Part shown: positions 7,178 through 14,544 of the stretch, piece after piece
How the letters are laid out: every line of letters begins with the position of its first letter
Numbering within the stretch: position 1 is the first letter of the stretch
Source: an uncultured Ruminococcus sp.
Lineage (GTDB): Bacteria > Bacillota > Clostridia > Oscillospirales > Acutalibacteraceae
Direction of reading: 5' to 3'
Assembly (NCBI GenBank): GCA_902802985.1
Contig: CADCOE010000041.1
Coordinates: 1 to 46,213, forward strand
Length of the DNA stretch: 46,213 nt
Program-made: the position numbers and the translations under genes
The notes under the pieces: generated by a model
What the model saw: the letters and a program-made list of their open reading frames with translations, nothing else
The model's database searches: none
What the model was told of the DNA's origin: nothing

Positions 7178-7984
7178 TTATTGATATAGCAAGCTATCAT
7201 CGCATATGGAATGAGAGAAAAATAGGCGTATGTCGGGATTTTCGCGGTGCAATCTTCTCAATGTCGCAAGGCTGGAAAGATAATCATTAGGGTCAAATTG
7301 AAGGGAAAGTAATTTTTCGTTAGGAACCAGCTCTTCATCAAGGATGCGTTCATCAATGGCGGTATCGGCCGCAAAGAAAATATTGTGTTCGGGAATAAAA
7401 AATCCCATCATTGCTTTAGCGTGACCGCTCAGATCGACGCCAAGCACGGAACCGTCGCCAAGAACATCATAGATCCATTTAAAATAGTTTTTGAGCAGTG
7501 TTTCACCGTTGAACAAACCGGTGGCGGCACGATTGATCTTTTTGGGAGGAAGGGTACTTTTCATCACTCCCTCGGACGCATAAGCGAAATGTAATACACA
7601 TAAAACTTGTGCACTGGATAGAATTTCATATTTGGGCAGGAGCGGCAGAGCACCGCAGCATTCAGGATCACAGTGGGTCAGCAAAACTTTTTTGATGCAA
7701 AGGGGATCCATATCATCAGCTTCCAACTGAGTCATAATGGAACTGTTGTCGTCAAATGAAATTTTGCGTTTGTTTTTGAGTGCGGAATATTGAATAGCAT
7801 TTTTTTTCAGAAGTTTTGTGCAGCCGGTATTGATCAATAGATTGCCGTATTTTTTGTGCTCGATCAAGAATACGTTGATTGGAAGCGTTTCTGTTTGATA
7901 TTTGGTATTGAGAAACAGTTCCTGAAAGTTAAATTCCTCTTGACCGCATATATAGCGTTTTATGGTGATAATTTTATTTTTCAT
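7178..7984 (-). CDS. Metallo-beta-lactamase-fold protein with degenerate metal motif
   Basis: The start is the ATG at 7984 (GGAG lies 7 bp upstream); a TTG at 7990 is too close to that site. The 268-residue product has the order of a metallo-beta-lactamase fold close to lactonase-type hydrolases: a first-strand N-L-L-I-N-T-G (where most have I-D-T-G), a helix ending in V-L-L-T-H, a second-half G-H (His188), A-A-D-T (Asp207) and a C-terminal F-F-S-H (His258). The core H-x-H-x-D-H motif reads H-C-D-P-E-C (104-109): only the first His remains, with Asp, Glu and Cys in place of the other ligands. Metal binding is therefore altered or partial and the substrate cannot be predicted. It is a single-gene unit with its own promoter (8038-8065). 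Confidence 0.78.
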   Translation of the reverse strand: MKNKIITIKRYICGQEEFNFQELFLNTKYQTETLPINVFLIEHKKYGNLLINTGCTKLLKKNAIQYSALKNKRKISFDDNSSIMTQLEADDMDPLCIKKVLLTHCDPECCGALPLLPKYEILSSAQVLCVLHFAYASEGVMKSTLPPKKINRAATGLFNGETLLKNYFKWIYDVLGDGSVLGVDLSGHAKAMMGFFIPEHNIFFAADTAIDERILDEELVPNEKLLSLQFDPNDYLSSLATLRRLHRENPDIRLFFSHSICDDSLLYQ

Positions 7985-8037
7985 ATCCAAACTCCATCAT
8001 TCAATTAATGTAATACTAACAGAATACTACATAATCT

Positions 8038-8065
8038 ATTTTATATCACCTGTTAAAAATGTCAA
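8038..8065 (-). promoter_or_regulatory. Probable promoter of the metallo-beta-lactamase-fold gene
   Basis: Minus strand TTGACA (8065-8060), 16-bp spacer, TAAAAT (8043-8038). The -35 is perfect but the spacer is one short and the -10 is imperfect. Confidence 0.55.
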
Positions 8066-8210
8066 GTAAAACAAGTACAGAAATAACGGAAAATATCGTG
8101 TTGTATCATAGAAAAAAAGATTATATAGTTTGCCCTAGTGTGGATACCACAACAAAATTGGTATGGTAAATGAAAAATCGCAAATAAAATAAAAAAATTT
8201 TCATAAAAGG

Positions 8211-8239
8211 TTGTTAATTTATTGATTTTTTGGTATGAT
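8211..8239 (+). promoter_or_regulatory. Promoter of the parvulin lipoprotein-luxS unit
   Basis: TTGTTA (8211-8216), 17-bp spacer, TATGAT (8234-8239), giving a leader of about 100 nt before the ATG at 8345. Confidence 0.65.
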
Positions 8240-8344
8240 TAATTTTAGTACTTTTTGATAATGTACAGAGGATTTGATATTGCCGTTTTGTGTCTGCTTA
8301 TGCGTATGAAGTCCGGCAAAATCAAATACGGAAGGAGAACTAAT

Positions 8345-9997
8345 ATGTTAAACAATTCACTCGGAAAACGTATATTTGTATGTGCGGTCGCTGCTGTGAT
8401 GGCAATGTCCGTGACAATGTCCGGCTGTAATGTGTTCCAAGGTAATGAAAATTCTCAATCCTCGGATAAGGAATCCACTGCGGAAACTACTTCGGATGTA
8501 AAATCTAAATTTGGAGATAATACTGCGGTAAAGTCGCAAAGCTACAATATCTCATTGCCTGTTATGATGTATCTCTTTAACTATAACTACCAGAGTTACA
8601 TCAGCTATTATGGCAACTATATGACCTATTACGGCTTCGATTCAAGCAAGAGTCTTAAGGAGCAGTATTATAATGAAGAAAGCAGTGAAACTTGGTATGA
8701 CTATTTCCTTGATATGACGAAACAGTATATCAAGCAGACTCTTGTGATGGCAGAAGCAGCAAAGGCTGACGGAGTGGAACTGGATGATGACGATAAAAAA
8801 ACAGTCGATGAAACATTGAAATCACTGGAGTCTACCGCGTCGGCAAACAGCAAAACTACCGAAGAATATATCGCTGAATATTATGGTAAGGGTGTTACTG
8901 TTAATGACATCAAGGATTGTCTGAATTTGACAACGTTGGCTCAGAAATATTATAATAAGATGTACAACGGTTACACTTTCAGTGACGAGGATTACGAAAA
9001 ATATTATAATGAGCATAAAACAGATTATCTCTATGCAGATTTTATGACATTCAGCTTTAGCTTTGGCGAAGAAGCTTCTTCAGATGCTTCCGACGGAACA
9101 CAGACATCGGTCAACACAGAGAAAAAACAAAAGGCCAAAGCCTATGCCGATGACCTTGCCAAGTGTAAGACTCGTGAAGAATTTGAAGCCTATATTACGA
9201 AATATTTGAAAGATAATCCCGATCTTGTGCAGGTGGATACCGCAGTTTCTGAGGAAGAGTCCTCCAAGGCAAGCCCTACACAGGAAGAAATAGATGAAGC
9301 GATTAAAACACAGGTTGCTTCTGCTTTGAATGAAAAGTATACCTATGAGCTTACTTCGGAAGCAGGTAAGTGGGTATTTGCTGACGGCAGAAAAACTAAT
9401 GAAACAACCGTGATCGAAGGGGCAGACACTTATACTGTTATTATGATGGTGAAGCCGTCTTATCGTGATGAGGATACCTACAAAAATGTAAGACATATCC
9501 TCTTTACCTCTGATACTTACGGTTCAGAGGAAGAAGCTAAGAAAAAAGCGGATGACGTATACAAAAAGTGGAAAGACGGAGAAGCAACAGAAGACTCTTT
9601 TGCTGCCCTTGCTGAGGAATTCAGCTCTGACCCGGGTTCCTCTAAGAATGGCGGTCTGTATGAAAATGTAACGGAAGGTCAGATGGTCGCTGAGTTTAAC
9701 GACTGGGTATTTGATAAGTCCAGAAAACCCGGCGATACAGGAATTGTTAAAACCAGCTATGGCTATCATATTATGTATTTTGTCGGTGACAGCAATACCG
9801 CTTGGAAAGTGTCGGTTGACAGTGCTATGCGTAAGGCAAAGTACGAGGAAGAATACAATTCCCTGAGTGAAAAGTATAAAGTGGAATATGATGACGCTTA
9901 TCTCAAGACCATTGAAGTATTCCAGACAACGTCCGAAGAAGCAAGTACCGATGAAAGTGCGGCGGAAAGCACCAAGGACGATACAGATGCTTCCTAA
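8345..9997 (+). CDS. prsA: PrsA-like lipoprotein foldase (parvulin peptidyl-prolyl isomerase)
   Basis: The start is the ATG at 8345, 7 bp after AGGAG (8333-8337); the frame is open upstream but that part lacks a signal. The 550-residue product has a lipoprotein signal with lipobox M-S-G-C (Cys28), an Asp/Glu/Lys-rich helical chaperone region with many tyrosines, and a parvulin (PpiC/rotamase) domain at about 382-480. The parvulin shows V-R-H-I-L-F at its start, the F-A-A-L-A-E-E-F-S-S-D-P-G-S core and G-Y-H-I-M-Y-F at its end. PrsA proteins sit outside the membrane and help exported proteins fold. An insert of about 130 residues separates the N-terminal region from the parvulin, and the tail is Ser/Thr/Asp-rich. 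It precedes luxS by 30 bp with no terminator between, so the two are probably cotranscribed. The gene name is by family. Confidence 0.88.
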   Translation: MLNNSLGKRIFVCAVAAVMAMSVTMSGCNVFQGNENSQSSDKESTAETTSDVKSKFGDNTAVKSQSYNISLPVMMYLFNYNYQSYISYYGNYMTYYGFDSSKSLKEQYYNEESSETWYDYFLDMTKQYIKQTLVMAEAAKADGVELDDDDKKTVDETLKSLESTASANSKTTEEYIAEYYGKGVTVNDIKDCLNLTTLAQKYYNKMYNGYTFSDEDYEKYYNEHKTDYLYADFMTFSFSFGEEASSDASDGTQTSVNTEKKQKAKAYADDLAKCKTREEFEAYITKYLKDNPDLVQVDTAVSEEESSKASPTQEEIDEAIKTQVASALNEKYTYELTSEAGKWVFADGRKTNETTVIEGADTYTVIMMVKPSYRDEDTYKNVRHILFTSDTYGSEEEAKKKADDVYKKWKDGEATEDSFAALAEEFSSDPGSSKNGGLYENVTEGQMVAEFNDWVFDKSRKPGDTGIVKTSYGYHIMYFVGDSNTAWKVSVDSAMRKAKYEEEYNSLSEKYKVEYDDAYLKTIEVFQTTSEEASTDESAAESTKDDTDAS

Positions 9998-10027
9998 ATC
10001 AGAAACAATAACTGACGGTGATATTTG

Positions 10028-10489
10028 ATGAAAACGATAGCAAGCTTTACGGTCAATCACGACCTGCTCCAAAAAGGAATGTATACTTCACGCATAGATG
10101 GTGATGCGGTGACTTACGATATTCGTATGAAAATCCCTAATGGTGGAGATTATCTCGGTGACAATGAAATGCATACCATAGAGCATATTTTTGCCACTTA
10201 TGTCCGCAATACCCAATATAGTGACAGTATTATTTATGTAGGACCGATGGGATGCCGTACAGGTTTTTACTTTATTGTCAGAGATAGTATTACTCCCGAG
10301 TTGGTCATTCAGCTTGTACGTGACAGTATGGCATATATAGCAGCTTTTGAGGGTAAGATCCCCGGGGCAGAGAGAATACAGTGCGGAAACTATTTGGCAC
10401 AGGATCTGACAGGTGCCAAAAAAGTGGCCGCTGATATGTGCAGCGTTCTCAGCAACTGGACCGTCGAACAATTAAAATATGCCAAATGA
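10028..10489 (+). CDS. luxS: S-ribosylhomocysteine lyase
   Basis: The start is the ATG at 10028 with GGTGA 6 bp upstream; the preceding TTG at 10025 is not needed. 153 residues, normal for LuxS. It splits S-ribosylhomocysteine into homocysteine and DPD, the precursor of autoinducer-2, in the activated methyl cycle. The metal-binding H-T-I-E-H motif is at 49-53, the G-P-M-G-C-R-T-G-F catalytic block has Cys76, and the third metal ligand is Cys119 in Q-C-G. These match His54, His58, Cys84 and Cys126 of the Bacillus enzyme. It sits directly after the foldase lipoprotein and ends in a strong terminator. No methyl-cycle partner (pfs/mtnN) is adjacent; metA lies 29 kb away. Confidence 0.93.
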   Translation: MKTIASFTVNHDLLQKGMYTSRIDGDAVTYDIRMKIPNGGDYLGDNEMHTIEHIFATYVRNTQYSDSIIYVGPMGCRTGFYFIVRDSITPELVIQLVRDSMAYIAAFEGKIPGAERIQCGNYLAQDLTGAKKVAADMCSVLSNWTVEQLKYAK

Positions 10490-10493
10490 ACCC

Positions 10494-10529
10494 AAAAGCA
10501 GAAAGTCCTTGTGACTTTCTGCTTTTTTT
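10494..10529 (+). terminator. Rho-independent terminator of luxS
   Basis: A perfect 14-bp stem (10494-10507 with 10513-10526), 5-nt loop, and a T run running to 10529, right after the luxS stop. Confidence 0.92.
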
Positions 10530-10571
10530 ACCAAATGATCGTTTACTATTTATCAAGAAAGGATGACAGTT

Positions 10572-11285
10572 ATGTATGAACAACTTCGAAAAATCATTGA
10601 CAACAGCGTTAATATTGTGTTCTTTGGCGGAGCAGGTGTTTCTACCGAAAGCGGTATCCCTGACTTCAGAAGTGTGGATGGACTGTACCACCAAAAATAT
10701 AAATTGTCTCCCGAAACGATACTCAGCCATAGTTTCTTTATGACGCATACTGCTGATTTTTATGATTTTTACCGTGAAAAGATGATATGCACTTCCGCTC
10801 GCCCCAACAAAGCTCATATCGCATTGGCAAAGCTTGAACAGCAGGGCAAACTGAAAGCGGTTGTTACACAGAATATAGATGGACTGCATCAGGCAGCAGG
10901 CAGTAAAAAAGTATATGAACTTCACGGCTCGGTGAGGAGAAATTATTGTATGAAATGCCGCCAATTCTACGATATTACAGCCATCACGGAAAGCAGCGGT
11001 ATTCCTGAGTGTACGTGTGGAGGCACTATCAAACCGGATGTTGTATTGTATGAGGAAGGACTGGACGATGATGTGGTAACAGGTGCGGTCAATGCCATCC
11101 ATCAAGCAGATGTACTCATCATTGGGGGGACTTCCCTGAATGTATATCCTGCGGCAGGATTTTTGCAGTATTTCAGAGGCAGCAAAATAGTGCTTCTTAA
11201 TAAGTCTGAAACTGCCTTTGATAACAATGCCGATTTGGTGATCCGTGATCCGATCGGAAAAGTATTGGGAGAAGTGGTGATGTGA
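10572..11285 (+). CDS. cobB: NAD-dependent protein deacylase, sirtuin family
   Basis: The start is the ATG at 10572, 8 bp after AAAGGA; the in-frame ATG at 10563 overlaps that site. The 237-residue product is a small bacterial class sirtuin that removes acyl groups from lysines using NAD+. Visible are the NAD-binding G-A-G-V-S-T-E-S-G-I-P-D-F-R (20-33), T-Q-N-I-D-G-L-H (99-106), catalytic His118 in E-L-H-G-S, a structural zinc site (Cys126, Cys129, Cys147, Cys149) and G-G-T-S-L-N-V-Y-P-A. The second zinc pair is C-x-C rather than the common C-x-x-C. It lies between the luxS terminator and the leuB promoter, so it is probably its own unit; no clear promoter was found in the 42-bp gap. A weak imperfect hairpin near 11334-11370 may terminate it. 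Confidence 0.93.
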   Translation: MYEQLRKIIDNSVNIVFFGGAGVSTESGIPDFRSVDGLYHQKYKLSPETILSHSFFMTHTADFYDFYREKMICTSARPNKAHIALAKLEQQGKLKAVVTQNIDGLHQAAGSKKVYELHGSVRRNYCMKCRQFYDITAITESSGIPECTCGGTIKPDVVLYEEGLDDDVVTGAVNAIHQADVLIIGGTSLNVYPAAGFLQYFRGSKIVLLNKSETAFDNNADLVIRDPIGKVLGEVVM

Positions 11286-11372
11286 TTTTGACACAATGAC
11301 GCTGACAAGTGTTCTGATTGTGTACGGCAGCCGTTAAGGGAAGAAGTGTGTCAGACTTTCTTCCTTTTACGC

Positions 11373-11401
11373 TTGACTAATTCGGTAAAGAGAATTATAA
11401 T
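11373..11401 (+). promoter_or_regulatory. Promoter of leuB
   Basis: TTGACT (11373-11378), 17-bp spacer, TATAAT (11396-11401), 52 bp before the leuB start. No leucine attenuator or T-box fits in the short leader. Confidence 0.85.
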
Positions 11402-11452
11402 TTATTATGGAAAAACAGCGTATTGCTGGCAAAATAAAAGGAGATTTTGACT

Positions 11453-12523
11453 ATGAAAAACTACAATATTACTTTGCTGAAAGGCGATGGAATAGGACCG
11501 GAAATTGTCAATGAAGCGGTTAAGGTGCTTAATAAAACAGCTGAAAAATTTCATTTCACAGTAACATATACAGATGCCCTTCTCGGTGGCTGTGCGATTG
11601 ATGCAACCGGGGTACCATTGCCGCAGGAAACGATCGATAAGTGTAAGGCATCCGATTCCGTACTGCTCGGTGCTGTAGGCAGTCCCAAATGGGATACCCA
11701 GCCCGGCAATAACCGCCCCGAAGCCGGTCTGCTCGGTATCCGAGGAGCATTGGGACTGTTTGCGAACCTTCGTCCAGCTGTTATTTTTGAGCCGCTTCGT
11801 GATGCCTCTCCGCTTCGCCAGGATATTATTGGCGATGCAATGGATATTATGATTGTACGTGAGCTGACAGGCGGTATTTACTTCGGAAAAAGAGGAAAAT
11901 TTGAAGAAGACGGCGTAGCTGCGGCTTATGATACCGAAAAGTATAATGTTAACGAAATTGAGCGTATCGGAAGAGTGGCTTTTGATATGGCAATGAAAAG
12001 AAACAAAAAACTGACCAGTGTTGATAAGGCAAATGTTCTGGATTCCTCTCGTCTTTGGAGAGAAACGATGATACGTCTGTCAAAAGAATATCCTGAGGTA
12101 GAATTAAATCATCTTTATGTGGATAACTGTGCTATGCAGCTCGTCAGAAATCCGAAACAATTTGACGTTATCGTTACCTCCAATATTTTTGGTGATATTC
12201 TTTCCGATGAGGCATCAATGATCAGTGGTTCTATCGGAATGCTGGCATCTGCCAGTCTGAACAGCACCAAGCTTGGTATGTATGAGCCTATTCACGGTTC
12301 CGCACCCGATATTGCCGGTCAGGGCATCGCCAATCCGCTGGCAACTATTCTTTCAGTGGCAATGATGCTTCGCTATTCACTGGAGGAACCTCAGGCAGCA
12401 GATGCTATCGAAAATGCCGTTGCCGAAGTGCTTAAAACGACCCGTACTCCCGATATTTATACGCAGGGTATGAAAAAAGTGTCTACCCAAGAGATGGGTG
12501 ACGCTGTTTGTGCTTTGATTTGA
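11453..12523 (+). CDS. leuB: 3-isopropylmalate dehydrogenase
   Basis: The start is the ATG at 11453, 9 bp after AGGAG; the TTG two codons earlier is too near that site. 356 residues, usual for LeuB. It oxidatively decarboxylates 3-isopropylmalate with NAD+ in leucine biosynthesis. Family features are G-D-G-I-G-P-E near the N-terminus, the substrate-side L-L-G-A-V-G block, [10 protein letters not shown], the D-K-A-N-V-L catalytic Lys-Asp region, [10 protein letters not shown] for metal and substrate, and [12 protein letters not shown] for NAD. No leuA, leuC or leuD is adjacent, so the gene is detached from a leu operon. The 118 bp to the next gene carry a new promoter rather than an obvious terminator. 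Confidence 0.93.
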   Translation: MKNYNITLLKGDGIGPEIVNEAVKVLNKTAEKFHFTVTYTDALLGGCAIDATGVPLPQETIDKCKASDSVLLGAVGSPKWDTQPGNNRPEAGLLGIRGALGLFANLRPAVIFEPLRDASPLRQDIIGDAMDIMIVRELTGGIYFGKRGKFEEDGVAAAYDTEKYNVNEIERIGRVAFDMAMKRNKKLTSVDKANVLDSSRLWRETMIRLSKEYPEVELNHLYVDNCAMQLVRNPKQFDVIVTSNIFGDILSDEASMISGSIGMLASASLNSTKLGMYEPIHGSAPDIAGQGIANPLATILSVAMMLRYSLEEPQAADAIENAVAEVLKTTRTPDIYTQGMKKVSTQEMGDAVCALI

Positions 12524-12560
12524 CCTGCGACAAAAACTTTATTTTAATGTAGATAACAGA

Positions 12561-12589
12561 TTGCAATATTTTATAATTTACGCTATAAT
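12561..12589 (+). promoter_or_regulatory. Promoter of the decarboxylase gamma-beta unit
   Basis: TTGCAA (12561-12566), 17-bp spacer, TATAAT (12584-12589), 51 bp before the gamma-subunit start. Confidence 0.75.
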
Positions 12590-12640
12590 AAACAGGATAG
12601 GCTTTATGAAAAAGCTAAATAAAAAGTAGGGGGAAGGACA

Positions 12641-13021
12641 ATGGGAGAAAATATGACACAGGCACTCATAATGCTACTTGGCGGCTTTATCGTTGTGTTT
12701 TGTGTGCTGATACTTCTGATCATTATTGTTAAGCTTTACAGTAAGATCGTTTCGTCAGTGCAGAATGCTGCGGACAATAAAAAAGCGACACCACAAGCAC
12801 AAGAAGATGCACCGGTATCGACTGCACAGCCTGTTACCGTATCGGCAAGCAGTGAGCCTGCTGATGACGGAGAAATTCCTGGTGAAATTATTGCTGTCAT
12901 TGCAGCAGCAGTGGATGCTGTATACGGTTCTCAACCGCACAGAGTCAGATCGGTCAAGCGTTCACACTCACGCTCCGCTTGGGGCAGAGCCGGCGTTGCA
13001 GAAAATACCAAACCGTTCTGA
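12641..13021 (+). CDS. oadG: Na+-pump decarboxylase gamma subunit (OadG family)
   Basis: 126 residues. One N-terminal membrane helix (about 8-30), an Ala/Pro/Gln-rich hinge, then a short conserved C-terminal part with V-I-A-A-A-V-D-A-V-Y-G, P-H-R-V-R-S and the R-S-A-W-G-R-A-G motif. This is the standard layout of OadG/MmdD-like subunits, which hold the membrane beta subunit and the soluble carboxyltransferase together. It is 40 bp upstream of the beta subunit. A G/A-rich ribosome binding site (GGGGGAAGGA) precedes the ATG. Which substrate-specific alpha subunit it serves is not shown here; candidates lie at 26804-30030. Confidence 0.85.
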   Translation: MGENMTQALIMLLGGFIVVFCVLILLIIIVKLYSKIVSSVQNAADNKKATPQAQEDAPVSTAQPVTVSASSEPADDGEIPGEIIAVIAAAVDAVYGSQPHRVRSVKRSHSRSAWGRAGVAENTKPF

Positions 13022-13061
13022 CATTGGAACAGTAATATTTTATCGGAAAGGAAGTTAATCA

Positions 13062-14306
13062 ATGGAAATCTTAAACCAGCTTTCGGCAATGATTGTCGGT
13101 TTGCTGCATGACTCGGGCTTCGGTTCACTCTCGTGGCAGAACTATGTGATGATGTGCGTATCATTTATACTGATGTATCTTGCCATCAAGAAACAATACG
13201 AACCGCTTTTGCTTCTGCCGATTGCATTCGGTATGTTGCTTGTCAACGTCTTTCCGGGCATTATGGGTATGCCTGAAACACATCTCGAAACTTATCAGCA
13301 AATTATCGATCAGAAGCTTGATCCATCCACCTTTGCCACAGTAGTGGTTGATGGTCAGACATATTATGAACATATCACCTATGGCGGATTATTCTATTAT
13401 TTGTATCAGGGCGTTAAGCTCGGTATTTATCCGCCGTTGATTTTTCTGGGAATTGGTGCAATGACAGACTTTGGTCCGCTGATTGCTAATCCCAAAAGCT
13501 TTATTCTTGGTGCAGCTGCTCAGATCGGTATTTTCCTTACCTATATCTGTGCTACCGCTCTTGGCATCTTCTCACCACAGGAGGCAGGATCTATTGCTAT
13601 TATCGGTGGTGCCGATGGTCCTACAGCGATCTTTGTTACCACGAAACTGGCACCTCAGCTGCTCGGACCGATTGCTGTTGCCGCTTATTCATATATGGCA
13701 CTGGTACCGATCATTCAGCCACCTATTATGAGACTGCTTACCACAAAAAAAGAACGTTCCGTTAAAATGGGACAGCTTCGTCCAGTGTCCAAGCTTGAAA
13801 AAATTCTGTTCCCGATTATTGTTGTTACTCTTGTAGCATTGCTTTTGCCGGATGCCGCTCCGCTGGTTGGTATGCTGATGCTCGGCAACCTCTTTAAGGA
13901 AAGTGGTGTGGTTGACAGAATTAACAAGACGGCTCAGAACGAACTGATGAACATTGTTACGATTTTCCTTGGTGTGACGGTCGGAGCTACCGCAACCGGT
14001 ACCAACTTCCTGACAATTCAGACAGGCGGTATTATTTTCCTCGGTTTGTTTGCCTTTTCATTGGCAACTGCCAGCGGTGTGCTGTTCGGCAAAATTATGT
14101 ACTGGGCAACCAAAGGCAAGGTTAATCCGCTTATCGGTTCAGCTGGTGTATCTGCAGTACCAATGGCAGCACGTATTTCGCAGAAGGTCGGTCAGGAAGA
14201 AAACCCCGGTAACTTTCTTTTGATGCACGCAATGGGACCGAACGTAGCCGGTGTTATCGGCTCAGCCGTAGCAGCAGGCGTTCTCCTCAGCGTTATTCCG
14301 CATTGA
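13062..14306 (+). CDS. oadB: Na+-translocating decarboxylase beta subunit
   Basis: 414 residues, highly hydrophobic with about ten membrane segments. This subunit decarboxylates carboxybiotin and exports Na+ from the free energy of decarboxylation. The diagnostic G-G-A-D-G-P-T sequence is at 182-188 with Asp185 in the position of the essential Na+-site aspartate of oxaloacetate, methylmalonyl-CoA and glutaconyl-CoA decarboxylases. Other conserved parts are P-P-L-I-F-L-G-I-G-A-M-T-D-F near 124-137 and the C-terminal N-P-L-I-G-S-A-G-V-S-A-V-P-M-A-A-R and H-A-M-G-P-N-V-A-G-V. A stretch at about 75-105 is more polar than usual and may be an extracytoplasmic loop. Ends before a strong terminator, making a two-gene unit with the gamma subunit. 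Confidence 0.93.
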   Translation: MEILNQLSAMIVGLLHDSGFGSLSWQNYVMMCVSFILMYLAIKKQYEPLLLLPIAFGMLLVNVFPGIMGMPETHLETYQQIIDQKLDPSTFATVVVDGQTYYEHITYGGLFYYLYQGVKLGIYPPLIFLGIGAMTDFGPLIANPKSFILGAAAQIGIFLTYICATALGIFSPQEAGSIAIIGGADGPTAIFVTTKLAPQLLGPIAVAAYSYMALVPIIQPPIMRLLTTKKERSVKMGQLRPVSKLEKILFPIIVVTLVALLLPDAAPLVGMLMLGNLFKESGVVDRINKTAQNELMNIVTIFLGVTVGATATGTNFLTIQTGGIIFLGLFAFSLATASGVLFGKIMYWATKGKVNPLIGSAGVSAVPMAARISQKVGQEENPGNFLLMHAMGPNVAGVIGSAVAAGVLLSVIPH

Positions 14307-14365
14307 TTTCCCTTGTTTGTGACAGCGGAAAAACAGCAACTGACTCCGCCGATGCATTCTGTTTT

Positions 14366-14410
14366 AATCCATTGCATACAGCTTATTGCTGTATGCAATG
14401 GATTTTTTTT
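14366..14410 (+). terminator. Rho-independent terminator of the beta-subunit gene
   Basis: A perfect 17-bp stem (14366-14382 with 14388-14404), 5-nt loop, T8 tail; one of the strongest terminators in the window. Confidence 0.93.
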
Positions 14411-14462
14411 GTGTGCAATATCGCTAAATATAGAAAATGAAGTTAAAAAAATTTAATATATA

Positions 14463-14491
14463 TTGATTTTTCTTGGAATTGGTTGTATAAT
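14463..14491 (+). promoter_or_regulatory. Promoter of the repeat/transglutaminase gene
   Basis: TTGATT (14463-14468), 17-bp spacer, TATAAT (14486-14491), 53 bp before the ATG. Confidence 0.7.
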
Positions 14492-14544
14492 TTAGCTAGA
14501 TTTCATCGTACAGTCAACTTATATCATTTTATAGGAGGATTATT

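Larger units (their letters stand above)
7985..8344. other. Intergenic region between divergent genes
   Basis: These 360 bp hold only the two divergent promoters annotated separately and very A+T-rich DNA. No convincing small ORF, terminator or structured RNA is visible; a minor TACCA/TGGTA inverted repeat near 8133-8166 is too weak to call. Confidence 0.6.

Noticed and set aside
10449..11294. 281-residue open frame antisense to the sirtuin gene
   Set aside because: The sense strand encodes a full sirtuin with all motifs; the antisense product matches no family and has no ribosome binding site.
11334..11370. Terminator between the sirtuin gene and leuB
   Set aside because: The hairpin is imperfect and followed by only four T; recorded as possible in the sirtuin entry but not called.
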